Shown here: one piece after another, positions 8,241-15,981 of the stretch | How positions within the stretch are numbered: the stretch's first letter is position 1 | Layout of the letters: each line of letters opens with the position of its first letter | DNA from: Duganella sp. CF458 | Lineage (GTDB): Bacteria > Pseudomonadota > Gammaproteobacteria > Burkholderiales > Burkholderiaceae_D | DNA: 64,000 nucleotides | Direction of reading: 5' to 3' | NCBI RefSeq assembly: GCF_900113115.1 | Contig: NZ_FOOF01000001.1 | Coordinates: forward strand, 496,001 to 560,000 | Translations under genes and position numbers: made by a program | The notes under the pieces: generated by a model | Database searches by the model: none | What the model saw: only the letters and a program-made list of their open reading frames with translations | Told to the model about the DNA's origin: nothing

Positions 8241-8687
8241 CTAGCTATGGGTTGGAACCACCTCTCCGGCCACGCGGTGCGACTTGCCGCGGAAGGTGGC
8301 GATCATCTTGCCCTCCTGGTTGCTGACGGCGACATCGTAGATGCCGGTCTTGCCGACCAGCGTGCGCTCAACCGCCTCCGCCGTCAGCAAGTCATCCATC
8401 CGCCCGGGGGCCAGGTAGTCGATGGTGCAGCCCGCGCCAACCGTCGTGTGGTTATGGCTGTTGCACGCGAATGCGAAAGCACTGTCCGCCAACGCAAAGA
8501 TAAAGCCGCCGTGGCAGGTCTGGTGCCCGTTCAGCATATCGCTGCGCACCGGCATGGTCATGCGTGCATAACCGGGGCGGATTTCTACCAACTTCATACC
8601 CAGGGCCTGGCTGGCGGCATCGCGCGCGAACATCGCCGCGCCGGCCGCTTCGGCCACGGCCTGCGGGTGCATCTTGGGGTTATGCAT
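8241..8687 (-). CDS. paaI: PaaI, hydroxyphenylacetyl-CoA thioesterase
   Basis: Hotdog-fold thioesterase of 148 residues that hydrolyses ring-hydroxylated phenylacetyl-CoA side products and frees CoA. The PaaI signature MLNGHQTCHGGFIFALADSAFAFACNS is visible in full length (active-site Asp in LADSAF). I start it at MHNPKMHPQ (8687). Its ATG overlaps the stop codon region of paaH by 8 nt (ATGCATAA), a translational-coupling arrangement; a longer in-frame start at 8753 would be buried in paaH. Confidence 0.93.
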   Translation of the reverse strand: MHNPKMHPQAVAEAAGAAMFARDAASQALGMKLVEIRPGYARMTMPVRSDMLNGHQTCHGGFIFALADSAFAFACNSHNHTTVGAGCTIDYLAPGRMDDLLTAEAVERTLVGKTGIYDVAVSNQEGKMIATFRGKSHRVAGEVVPTHS

Positions 8688-10233
8688 GGATCTTGGCTCC
8701 GCTTTGCTCGCGGCGGCGCAGCAGCGGCGACACGCGGTAGCGGTCCTCGCCATAGCTGCCTGCCAGGTTCTCCAGCACCGTCACGATGTGTTTGACACCC
8801 ACCATGTCGGCCCAGGCCAGCGGGCCGCGCGGGTAGTTGACGCCTTTTTGCATCGCCACGTCAGCCGCCTGCGCACTGCACACGCCCTGGCTGACGGCGT
8901 CGGCTGCTTCGTTGGCCAGCATGGCAACGGTGCGCATCACAGCCAGGCCGGGCGCGTCATCCAGGCGGGTTACGGTGAAGCCGGCGGCCTGGAACATGCC
9001 GATGGCCGATGCCATGGCACGCGCGCTGCATTGGTCGCTGCAAGCGATGGCTATGCGCGGCGAAGCGTTGAAGTCGAATACCAGGTCGTACACCACCATA
9101 TCGTCGTGCTTGTCGTCGCGTGCGCGCTGGGTGGCGGTACGGCCATCGGTCAGGTAGATCGCGGCACCGTTGGTATGGAAGGCAGGCGCTTCGGAGGAAC
9201 GGTGGCCTTCCGCGGAATTGCGCTTGGTGACGGCAACGCCGCGCGACTTCAGGCGCTCGATGATCATGGTCGCGATGGCGGTGTGGTCGCCCGGCTCGAA
9301 GCTGTAGCCGATATATTCAGGCAGCGGTTGCGGCGCTTCGGAGCGCGGTTGCGGCGCTGGCGCGCCCTCGCTGTAGTCGTAGAAGCCGCGGCCGGACTTG
9401 CGGCCCAGGAAGCCGGCGTTCACCATTTCCTGCTGCAGCACGGATGGCGTGAAGCGCGGGTCGTTGTAGTAGGCGCGGAACACGGATTCGGTGACGGAGT
9501 AGTTCACGTCGTGGCCGATCAGGTCCATCAGCTCGAAAGGCCCCATGCGGAAACCGCCGCCTTCGCGCATCACGGCGTCGATGGTCGCTGCATCGGCAGC
9601 CTGCTCGTTCAGCAGGCGCCAACCTTCGGCGTAATAAGGGCGCGCCACACGATTGACGATGAAGCCCGGCGTCGACTTGGCGTGCACCGGGTTCTTGCCC
9701 CAGGCGACGGACGTCTCGAACACGGTTTCGGCAACAGCGGCATCGGTCGCCAGGCCGCTGATCACTTCCACCAGCGCCATCAAAGGAACGGGATTGAAGA
9801 AGTGCATGCCGACCAGGCGCTGCGGCTTGCGCAACCGGGCGGCGATGGCGGTGACGGATATCGAGGAGGTATTGGTGGCCAGGATGGCGTCGTCGCCGAC
9901 GATGCCTTCCAGGTCGGCGAACAGGCTGCGCTTGACGTCCAGGTTTTCGACAATGGCTTCCACCACCAGCCTGGCGTCGGCGACGTCGGCCAGGCCCGCT
10001 ACGCCGTGCAGGCGGCTGCGCGCGGCATCCGCATCGGCGCCGGACATCTTGCCCTTTTCAACCAGCTTGCCGTACACCTTTCCGATATCCGCAATCGCCT
10101 TTTCGACCGCTTCTGCGCGGGTGTCGAACAGCTTGACCGTATAGCCGGAAGCCGCTGCCACCTGCGCGATGCCGGAACCCATTGCCCCGCTGCCGATAAC
10201 GGCAACGACACTGCCTTTCGCCAGAGCCGCCAT
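8680..10233 (-). CDS. paaH: PaaH, 3-hydroxyadipyl-CoA dehydrogenase
   Basis: NAD-dependent 3-hydroxyacyl-CoA dehydrogenase of 517 residues, slightly longer than the E. coli enzyme. The Rossmann nucleotide loop is VIGSGAMGSGIAQVAA near the start and the catalytic His region is VGMHFFNPVPLMALVEV. Two C-terminal 3HCDH domains follow (GFIVNRVARPYY and the second near YPRGPLAWADMVG). It oxidises 3-hydroxyadipyl-CoA late in the phenylacetate route. It is separated by 2 nt from paaG and overlaps paaI. Confidence 0.93.
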   Translation of the reverse strand: MAALAKGSVVAVIGSGAMGSGIAQVAAASGYTVKLFDTRAEAVEKAIADIGKVYGKLVEKGKMSGADADAARSRLHGVAGLADVADARLVVEAIVENLDVKRSLFADLEGIVGDDAILATNTSSISVTAIAARLRKPQRLVGMHFFNPVPLMALVEVISGLATDAAVAETVFETSVAWGKNPVHAKSTPGFIVNRVARPYYAEGWRLLNEQAADAATIDAVMREGGGFRMGPFELMDLIGHDVNYSVTESVFRAYYNDPRFTPSVLQQEMVNAGFLGRKSGRGFYDYSEGAPAPQPRSEAPQPLPEYIGYSFEPGDHTAIATMIIERLKSRGVAVTKRNSAEGHRSSEAPAFHTNGAAIYLTDGRTATQRARDDKHDDMVVYDLVFDFNASPRIAIACSDQCSARAMASAIGMFQAAGFTVTRLDDAPGLAVMRTVAMLANEAADAVSQGVCSAQAADVAMQKGVNYPRGPLAWADMVGVKHIVTVLENLAGSYGEDRYRVSPLLRRREQSGAKIHA

Positions 10234-10235
10234 GC

Positions 10236-11027
10236 TTATTCCCCCTTGAAGTGTGGAGCGCGCTTGTTGATGAAGGCGTCCACGCCTTCGCGGTAGTCGT
10301 GGCTGTAGCCAAGTTCGCGCATCATCTCGCCTTCCAGTTTCAGTTGGTCGGCCAGGGTGTTGCCATAGCTGGCTTGCAGCGCATGCTTGGTGAAAGCCAG
10401 GCCCTTGGTCGGGGCGGTGGCGAAGTGCCTGGCCATGGCCATGGCTTCGTTCATCAATTCTTCGTCAGGAACCGCTTTCCAGATCAGGCCCCATTGCTCG
10501 GCGCGTTCGGCGGAGAGTTTTTCGCCCAGCATGGCGAGACCGGTGGCGCGCGCGTGGCCGATCAGGCGCGGCAGGTGCCAGGTGCCGCCGGTATCCGGGA
10601 TCAATCCAAGCTTGCAAAATGCTTCGATGAAGCTGGCGGATTTAGCGGCCAGTACGATGTCACAGGCCAGGGCCAGGTTGGCGCCGGCACCGGCTGCGAC
10701 GCCGTTGACGGCGCAGATCACCGGCATCGGCAGTTCGCGCAGCGCCAGCACCAGCGGGGCGTAGAACTTTTCGACCGATTCGCCAAGGTCCACCGCGGCG
10801 CCGCCCGGGGCGACAGCGCGGTCGCCCAGGTCCTGGCCAGCGCAGAAACCGCGGCCGGCACCGGTCAGCACCAGTACGCGCACGGATTTGTCGGCGCGCA
10901 GCTGGCCGAGCGCTTCGCGCACTTCCAGGTGCATGGCCTGGGTGAAGCTGTTCAACTTGTCGGGACGGTTCAGGGTCAGTTTTGCGACGCCTGCTTCGAT
11001 TTCAAATTGGATGTTTTCGTAGCTCAC
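10236..11027 (-). CDS. paaG: PaaG, ring-1,2-epoxyphenylacetyl-CoA isomerase
   Basis: Crotonase-family isomerase of 263 residues that converts the 1,2-epoxide of phenylacetyl-CoA to the seven-membered oxepin-CoA. Typical PaaG features are LTLNRPDKLNSF, GRGFCAGQDLGDR and the oxyanion-hole segment NGVAAGAGANLALACD. It begins with GTG at 11027, preceded by AAGGAG with a 5-nt spacer, so a GTG start is well supported. PaaF, the related hydratase, is not in this cluster; the GQDLGDR motif argues that this gene is PaaG rather than PaaF. Confidence 0.92.
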   Translation of the reverse strand: MSYENIQFEIEAGVAKLTLNRPDKLNSFTQAMHLEVREALGQLRADKSVRVLVLTGAGRGFCAGQDLGDRAVAPGGAAVDLGESVEKFYAPLVLALRELPMPVICAVNGVAAGAGANLALACDIVLAAKSASFIEAFCKLGLIPDTGGTWHLPRLIGHARATGLAMLGEKLSAERAEQWGLIWKAVPDEELMNEAMAMARHFATAPTKGLAFTKHALQASYGNTLADQLKLEGEMMRELGYSHDYREGVDAFINKRAPHFKGE

Positions 11028-11054
11028 TTTGTCTCCTTGTTAAACCGGGTAAAC

Positions 11055-11083
11055 CAGTGTCAGGCCCGCAGGGTCAGACACTG
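11055..11083. repeat. Imperfect palindrome between paaE and paaG
   Basis: CAGTGTC-AG-GCCC, a GCA loop and then GGGTCAGACACTG form an inverted repeat in the 80-nt gap between two operon genes. It belongs to the same family of short 'GGTCAG...CACTG' palindromes as 36362-36388. In the paa mRNA it would form a hairpin, which could stabilise the upstream paaABCDE part or attenuate the downstream genes. Confidence 0.7.
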
Positions 11084-11107
11084 ATACGCGGCGGTCGCGG
11101 GCCGTTT

Positions 11108-12184
11108 TTATTCCGCCTGGTCGAAGTCGATGATCACTTTATCAGTGACCGGGAACGCCTGGCAGCTCAATACAAAGCCACGTGCAATCTCGTAGTCTTC
11201 CAGCGCGTAGTTGACGTCCATGTCCACTTTGCCTTCCACCATCTTGCAGCGGCAGGTAGAGCATACGCCGCCTTTGCAGGAATAGCGCATGTCCAGGCCG
11301 GCGCGCAAGCCGGCATCCAGGATCGATTCCTTGTCCTTCTCCATGGTGAAGCTGGCGGCATTGCCGTCCATGATCACCGTGACTTCGGTCAGGTGCGGCG
11401 CGGCATCGGCCTGTACGCGAGGCTTATGCTGGTGTTTTGGAATGCTGGCAGCGAACAGTTCGATCTTGATGTTCGACTTCGGCATGCCGCCTTCCTGCAG
11501 GGCGGCCGAGACGCCGAGCATCATGTCCTCCGGGCCGCAGATAAAGGCGGTGTCGTAGTCCTTGATGTCGATCCAGTGCTGCAGGAACTGTTCGGTCTTT
11601 TCCCTGGTGATGCGGCCGTTGAACAGCTCAATATCCTGCTGCTCGCGCGACATCACGTAGACGATGTTGAGGCGCTCGAGGTATGCGTCCTTCAGTTCCA
11701 TCAGCTCCGTCTTGAAGATCACCGACGAGGAAGCGCGATTGCCGTAGAACAGGGTGAATCGGCTGGCCGGCTCCGTCAGCAGGGTGGTCTTGATGATGGA
11801 CAGGATAGGTGTGATGCCGCTACCGGCGGCGAAGGCCAGGTAGTTCCTGCTTTGTTCCGCGTCGAGCGGCACGTTGAAGTGGCCCATTGGCGGCATCACC
11901 TCGATGGTCGCGCCAGGCTTCAGCGACTCGTTGGCCCAGGTCGAGAACATGCCGCCCGGCGTGCGCTTGATCGCCACGCGCAGCGCGCCGTCCTGCACGG
12001 CGGAGCAGATCGAGTACGAACGACGCACGTCTTCGTTGTTGATATTCGTGCGCAGGGTCAGGTGCTGCCCTTGCTGGTACTTGAAGCTCTCCTGCAGCTC
12101 GGACGGCACGGTGAACGTAACGGCGATGCAGTCGCGGGTTTCTTGCTGCACCTTGGCGACGGACAATGGATAGAATTTACTCAT
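11108..12184 (-). CDS. paaE: PaaE, phenylacetyl-CoA epoxidase reductase subunit
   Basis: Electron-transfer subunit of the phenylacetyl-CoA 1,2-epoxidase, 358 residues. The N-terminal FAD domain contains RRSYSICSAV and the NAD domain contains AAGSGITPILSI. The C-terminal plant-type [2Fe-2S] ferredoxin domain has the cysteine pattern CKGGVCSTCRCK. It passes electrons from NADPH to the PaaA diiron site. The start at MSKFYPLSVAKV fits homologues; a longer open frame extends upstream but runs into paaD sequence. It starts 5 nt after the paaD stop. Confidence 0.94.
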   Translation of the reverse strand: MSKFYPLSVAKVQQETRDCIAVTFTVPSELQESFKYQQGQHLTLRTNINNEDVRRSYSICSAVQDGALRVAIKRTPGGMFSTWANESLKPGATIEVMPPMGHFNVPLDAEQSRNYLAFAAGSGITPILSIIKTTLLTEPASRFTLFYGNRASSSVIFKTELMELKDAYLERLNIVYVMSREQQDIELFNGRITREKTEQFLQHWIDIKDYDTAFICGPEDMMLGVSAALQEGGMPKSNIKIELFAASIPKHQHKPRVQADAAPHLTEVTVIMDGNAASFTMEKDKESILDAGLRAGLDMRYSCKGGVCSTCRCKMVEGKVDMDVNYALEDYEIARGFVLSCQAFPVTDKVIIDFDQAE

Positions 12185-12188
12185 GGTG

Positions 12189-12734
12189 TCAGTGGCACTT
12201 GAAGTAGTCAAAGGGCTCGCGGCAATCGAGGCACTTGTACAGCGCCTTGCATGGCGTTGAGCCGAACTGGCTGGTGATTTCGGTGTGACTGGATCCGCAG
12301 TGCGGGCAGACGACTTTAGGTGCGGGAACAGCGCCGCGCGCAATCCCGGCCTTCAGCGCATCGAGCGGGGCAGCCACCGTGCGCGGCGCGCGCAGGCCAC
12401 TGATGTCGACCACGCGCTGGGCCGGCGGCGCGATGCCATAACCTTTCAGCTTGGCCTTGCCGGAATCGCTCATCCAGTCGGTGGTCCATGCGGGCGACAG
12501 GCGGGTAATGATGTCGACCTGCTTGATGCCTGCATCGTGCAGTGCGCCCTGCACCGCATCGGCGATGACCTGCATCGCCGGGCAGCCAGAATAAGTAGGC
12601 GTGATCGTGACCGCGCACGACGATGCGCCGGTGACCTGGACATCGCGCACGATGCCAAGATCCACCACGGAGATCACAGGAATTTCCGGATCGGAGACCT
12701 GCTCCAGCAGCGACCAGACACGCGCTGTGTCCAT
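12189..12734 (-). CDS. paaD: PaaD, epoxidase maturation protein
   Basis: Protein of 181 residues needed for a functional phenylacetyl-CoA epoxidase, thought to help Fe-S or diiron assembly. It has the MIP18/DUF59 domain at the N terminus (SDPEIPVISVVDLGIV, then SGCPAMQVI) and a C-terminal zinc-ribbon-like region with paired cysteines (CPHCGSSH ... CKALYKCLDC). The ATG at 12734 shares its A with the last base of the paaC TGA, so translation is probably coupled. A GTG two codons upstream (12740) is possible but less likely. Confidence 0.92.
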   Translation of the reverse strand: MDTARVWSLLEQVSDPEIPVISVVDLGIVRDVQVTGASSCAVTITPTYSGCPAMQVIADAVQGALHDAGIKQVDIITRLSPAWTTDWMSDSGKAKLKGYGIAPPAQRVVDISGLRAPRTVAAPLDALKAGIARGAVPAPKVVCPHCGSSHTEITSQFGSTPCKALYKCLDCREPFDYFKCH

Positions 12735-13486
12735 CACCACTCCGAACCTGGGTAAGCGCGCTGCAGGAACTGCATCTCGGCCAACAGGTAGCCCAGGTGC
12801 TCGCTATGGCGACCTTGCTTACCGCCCTTCTGCATCCACGCATCAGCCGGGGGCATGACCAGCGTCGCCTCGCCAAGGATATCGGAAACGTGCGACAGCC
12901 ACTGCTCGCGCAGCATGGCAGCCGATGGCGCAATGCCTTCCGCCACCATGGCTTCGTCCACCGCGTCATAGTTGAATACCTCGCCGGAGTACATCCACAG
13001 TTCATCGACCGCAGTCTGCGTGAACTGGTGCGACACGTCGGTGCCGTCGCCAAGTCGCACAATCAGGTCGCCGCTACGGCGCAGGTGGTAGGTGACCTCC
13101 TTCAGCGACTTCTCCGCGATCTCCGCAATGCGTGGATCGCTGCACTTGGTCAGCGCGCCAATCAGGAAGTAGTGCCAGGTGTCGAAGAAGAACTGGCGCA
13201 CCATCGTGTGTGCATAGTTCCCGTTCGGCTGTTCCACCAGCAGCACGTTTTTGTAATCGTGCGCATCGCGCAGGTACGCCAGCTTGTCCTCGTCGCGGCC
13301 CGCGCCTTCCAGTTCGGCGGCGTAGGTGTACCACATGCGGGTCTGCCCCAACAGGTCCAGCGACACATTGGACAGCGCCATATCCTCCTCCAGCGCCGGC
13401 CCCTTGCCGCACAACTCGCACAGGCGCTGGCTCAGCACCATGGCGTTGTCGCCCAGGCGCAGCAGGTAATTGACCTTGTTATCCAT
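12734..13486 (-). CDS. paaC: PaaC, epoxidase structural subunit
   Basis: Ferritin-like structural partner of PaaA, 250 residues. It keeps the four-helix bundle (DNKVNYLLRLGDNAMVLSQRL, LDLLGQTRMWYTYAAELEG, FFFDTWHYFLIGALTKCSD) but serves a scaffold role; in known complexes PaaC does not carry the active diiron centre. It lies 10 nt downstream of paaB and is joined to paaD by a shared nucleotide. Length and motifs match the family throughout. Confidence 0.94.
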   Translation of the reverse strand: MDNKVNYLLRLGDNAMVLSQRLCELCGKGPALEEDMALSNVSLDLLGQTRMWYTYAAELEGAGRDEDKLAYLRDAHDYKNVLLVEQPNGNYAHTMVRQFFFDTWHYFLIGALTKCSDPRIAEIAEKSLKEVTYHLRRSGDLIVRLGDGTDVSHQFTQTAVDELWMYSGEVFNYDAVDEAMVAEGIAPSAAMLREQWLSHVSDILGEATLVMPPADAWMQKGGKQGRHSEHLGYLLAEMQFLQRAYPGSEW

Positions 13487-13496
13487 GTCGGGAGCC

Positions 13497-13781
13497 TTAC
13501 AGGTTCTTCACTTCTTCCGGCATCGGGAAGAAGGTCGGGTGGCGATATACCTTGCTGTTGGAAGGCTCGAACAGCGGCCCCTTGTCGGCAGGTGCGCTGG
13601 CGACGATATCGGCGGCGCGCACCACCCAGATGCTCACGCCTTCATTGCGACGGGTATAAACGTCGCGCGCGTTGTTGATTGCCATCGCCGCGTCCGGGGC
13701 ATGCAGGCTGCCCACATGCTTGTGCGCCAGGCCGTGCTGGCTGCGAATGAAGACTTCCCACAGTGGCCATTCTTTGCTCAT
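13497..13781 (-). CDS. paaB: PaaB, epoxidase bridging subunit
   Basis: Small 94-residue subunit of the phenylacetyl-CoA epoxidase, which bridges PaaAC heterodimers into the larger complex. Family signatures are EWPLWEVFIRSQHGLAHKHVGSLHA and the 'NARDVYTRRNEGVSIWVV' segment. It sits between paaA (11 nt upstream) and paaC. Length is as expected for PaaB. Confidence 0.94.
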   Translation of the reverse strand: MSKEWPLWEVFIRSQHGLAHKHVGSLHAPDAAMAINNARDVYTRRNEGVSIWVVRAADIVASAPADKGPLFEPSNSKVYRHPTFFPMPEEVKNL

Positions 13782-13792
13782 CTTGTCTCCTC

Positions 13793-14782
13793 TCAGGCTG
13801 CAGCCTGCTCCTTATTGTGTTTGTCTGCGTAGGCAACCAGCGCGTCGCGGAACCATTCGCCATCCTCGTAGGCTTTGACGCGGGTGCGCAGGCGCTCGCG
13901 GTTGCAAGGGCCGTTGCCCTTCAGTACCTGATGGAATTCTTCCCAGTCGATTTCGCCGAAATCGTAGGAGCCGCGCGCCTCGTTCCATTTCAGGTCCGGA
14001 TCGGGCACGGTCAGTCCCAGGAATTCGGCTTGCGGCACGGTCTGGTCGACCATGCGCTGGCGCAGTTCATCGTTGGAGAACAGCTTGATACGCCAGGCGC
14101 TCGATTGCGCGCTGTTGACCGAAGCGGCGTCGGATGGGCCGAACATCATCAGCGAAGGCCACCACCAGCGGTTCAGGGCATCCTGCGCCATCGCCTTCTG
14201 TTCCGGCGTGCCCTTCGCCAGCGACATCATGATGTCGTAGCCCTGGCGCGCGTGGAAGGATTCCTCCTTGCAGACGCGGATCATGGCGCGCGCGTAAGGG
14301 CCATACGAGCAGCGGCACAGCGGGATCTGGTTGATGATGGCCGAGCCATCCACCAGCCAGCCGATGGCGCCCATGTCGGCCCAGTTCAGGGTCGGGTAAT
14401 TGAAGATGGACGAGTATTTGGCTTTGCCGCTATGCAGCGCCGCCAGCAATTCATCGCGCGACACGCCCAGGGTTTCGGCCGCGCTGTACAGGTAGAGGCC
14501 GTGACCCGCTTCGTCCTGGATCTTGGCCAGCAGGATGGACTTGCGCTTCAAGGTCGGGGCACGGGTCACCCAGTTACCCTCAGGCAACTGGCCGACGATT
14601 TCGGAGTGGGCGTGCTGGGAGATTTGGCGGATCAGCGTCTTGCGGTAAGCCTCCGGCATCCAGTCCTTCGGCTCGATCTTGATGCCGGCGTCGATGCGCC
14701 CCTGGAACTCGCGCTCCTGCGCGTCCATCTCTTCCGCGGTCTGAACCTTCTTCAGGCCGGTTTCCACCATTTGTGCGTACAT
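13793..14782 (-). CDS. paaA: PaaA, phenylacetyl-CoA epoxidase catalytic subunit
   Basis: Catalytic diiron subunit, 329 residues, which inserts one oxygen atom into the phenylacetyl-CoA ring. The two ferritin-like iron motifs are visible as E91-x-x-H94 (QDEAGHG) and E174-x-x-H177 (EESFHARQG). It is the first gene of the operon. A possible promoter is TTGCAA (14840-14835) and TATTAT (14818-14813) with a 16-nt spacer. The Shine-Dalgarno AAGGAGG ends 8 nt from the ATG but lies inside a perfect inverted repeat that touches the start codon (14783-14797). Confidence 0.96.
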   Translation of the reverse strand: MYAQMVETGLKKVQTAEEMDAQEREFQGRIDAGIKIEPKDWMPEAYRKTLIRQISQHAHSEIVGQLPEGNWVTRAPTLKRKSILLAKIQDEAGHGLYLYSAAETLGVSRDELLAALHSGKAKYSSIFNYPTLNWADMGAIGWLVDGSAIINQIPLCRCSYGPYARAMIRVCKEESFHARQGYDIMMSLAKGTPEQKAMAQDALNRWWWPSLMMFGPSDAASVNSAQSSAWRIKLFSNDELRQRMVDQTVPQAEFLGLTVPDPDLKWNEARGSYDFGEIDWEEFHQVLKGNGPCNRERLRTRVKAYEDGEWFRDALVAYADKHNKEQAAA

Positions 14783-14797
14783 AAGGAGGGCCTCCTT
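14783..14797 (-). promoter_or_regulatory. Perfect palindrome holding the paaA ribosome-binding site
   Basis: On the minus strand the 15 bases directly before ATG read AAGGAGG-C-CCTCCTT. The strong Shine-Dalgarno forms one arm and its exact complement fills the spacer. Folding as six base pairs with a three-base loop would hide the site. This is seen directly; regulation of paaA translation by it is inferred. Confidence 0.75.
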
Positions 14798-14905
14798 GAT
14801 CGGGATAGCTTCATAATACGATACAAAAACTGCTTTGCAAACGAATTTTGTGTGTCATTTAAAAAATCTGTATCTAGATCAATGACAGTGTATAAAATCG
14901 GTTCT
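14798..14905. promoter_or_regulatory. Divergent paaA/paaX promoter region
   Basis: AT-rich spacer between the catabolic operon and its repressor. For paaA, TTGCAA (14840-14835) and TATTAT (14818-14813) form a plausible promoter. For paaX, TATAAA (14891-14896) stands 9 nt before the ATG. GATACAAAA (14818-14826) and TTTTGTGTGTC (14847-14857) form loose inverted arms that could be a PaaX operator. TGTATCTAGATCAA at 14869-14882 has one perfect FNR half-site (ATCAA), but the other half is poor. Confidence 0.5.
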
Positions 14906-15832
14906 ATGCAAAAAAACCAGAAAATCAATGGCTGGATCGAGAAATTCCTGGCCAGCGACCCGCCGCGCTCCAAATCGCTGGTGATGACCATCTTCGGCGA
15001 CGCCATCGTCCCGCACGGCGGCATGGTCTGGACCGGCAGCCTGATCGAACTGCTGGCCCCTTTCGGCGTCAACGACCGCCTGCTGCGCACATCGGTATTC
15101 CGGCTGGCACAGGAAGGCTGGCTCGGCGCCCAGCGCGACGGACGCCGCAGCAGCTACGCCATCACGCCCGACGCCATGCGCCGCTTCAGCCGCGCCTTCC
15201 GCCGCATCTACGCCCCGCTGAACGTGCATTGGAACGGTCAATGGACCCTGGTGCTCGCCGCCGATGGCCTCGACGCCCCCGCTCGAGGCCAGTTGCGCAA
15301 GGAGCTGCTGTGGGAGGGGTACAGCGTGATTGCCCCCGGCATTGCAGGGCATCCCGCCGGTGATATGGAAGCTTTGGAAGCGCTGCTGTCGCGCCTTGGC
15401 CTGCTGCAGAAGGTGTATGTCGTGCAGGCCAGCGAGGTACCCGGCCTGCGCGCGCGGCCGCTGGGCGAGATGGTGGCCGAAGGCTGGGACCTCAGCGAGG
15501 TGGCCGCCGGCTACGAAAAGTTTGCTGCAAGCTTCAGCGCCCTGCCTGGCCTGCTGGCCGATGCGGTCGACATCGACCCCGAGCAAGCCTTCGTGCTGCG
15601 CACCCTGCTGATCCACGCCTACCGCCGCGTGCAGCTGCACGACCCGCAACTGCCGATCGAGCTGCTGCCCGCACTCTGGCCCGGCGCCCGCGCTTACGCA
15701 CTGGCCAGCCAGCTGTATCGCCAGCTCACCGCGCCCGCCGAACGGCACATCCTCGCCACCTTGCAACGCGAGGACCCCAGAGCCCCGCAACCGGAATCCG
15801 GTTTCTACCACCGCTTTGCCGGGCAGCATTAA
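14906..15832 (+). CDS. paaX: PaaX, phenylacetyl-CoA-responsive repressor
   Basis: GntR-like repressor of the paa genes, released by phenylacetyl-CoA. It has 308 residues, the family length. The N-terminal winged helix is SLVMTIFGDAIVPHGGMVWTGSLIELLAPFG..., followed by RLLRTSVFRLAQEGWL. The C-terminal effector domain contains the RRIYAPLNVHWNGQWTLVL segment. Divergent placement 123 nt from paaA supports direct control of that operon and of itself. An ATG at 14882 is in frame; the ATG at 14906 (MQKNQKINGWIEKFLA) matches known N termini and lies 9 nt after TATAAA, with no Shine-Dalgarno, so a leaderless start is possible. Confidence 0.93.
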   Translation: MQKNQKINGWIEKFLASDPPRSKSLVMTIFGDAIVPHGGMVWTGSLIELLAPFGVNDRLLRTSVFRLAQEGWLGAQRDGRRSSYAITPDAMRRFSRAFRRIYAPLNVHWNGQWTLVLAADGLDAPARGQLRKELLWEGYSVIAPGIAGHPAGDMEALEALLSRLGLLQKVYVVQASEVPGLRARPLGEMVAEGWDLSEVAAGYEKFAASFSALPGLLADAVDIDPEQAFVLRTLLIHAYRRVQLHDPQLPIELLPALWPGARAYALASQLYRQLTAPAERHILATLQREDPRAPQPESGFYHRFAGQH

Positions 15833-15843
15833 TAGTCCTTGCT

Positions 15844-15909
15844 GGGGTCAGGAACGGAGTGGACATTTAGTTCCATTCGAAAAGAAATGTCCACATCGTT
15901 CCTGACCCC
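15844..15909. repeat. 66-bp inverted repeat with GGGGTCAGGAAC arms
   Basis: Arms of 25 nt (GGGGTCAGGAACGGAGTGGACATTT and its near-complement ending GTTCCTGACCCC) pair with two mismatches around a 16-nt loop. It lies between paaX and the M14 peptidase gene. The outer GGGTCAGG core recurs in other palindromes of this window. Likely a mobile or dispersed palindromic element; it could also terminate paaX. Confidence 0.75.
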
Positions 15910-15981
15910 AAGTGGACAATTGTTGTCTGGTGTATCATGTCGGGCTTCGCGCGCAGCGCTTCATTTCCGACAGGACACACA

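Noticed and set aside
14869..14882. FNR site in the paaA-paaX gap (TGTATCTAGATCAA)
   Set aside because: One half is perfect but the other has two mismatches, and the pathway needs oxygen; kept only as a remark.
13763..14905. Long N-terminal extension of the PaaX frame (frame open from 13763)
   Set aside because: It runs antisense through paaA; PaaX homologues begin at MQKNQKINGW and a promoter-like TATAAA lies just before that ATG.
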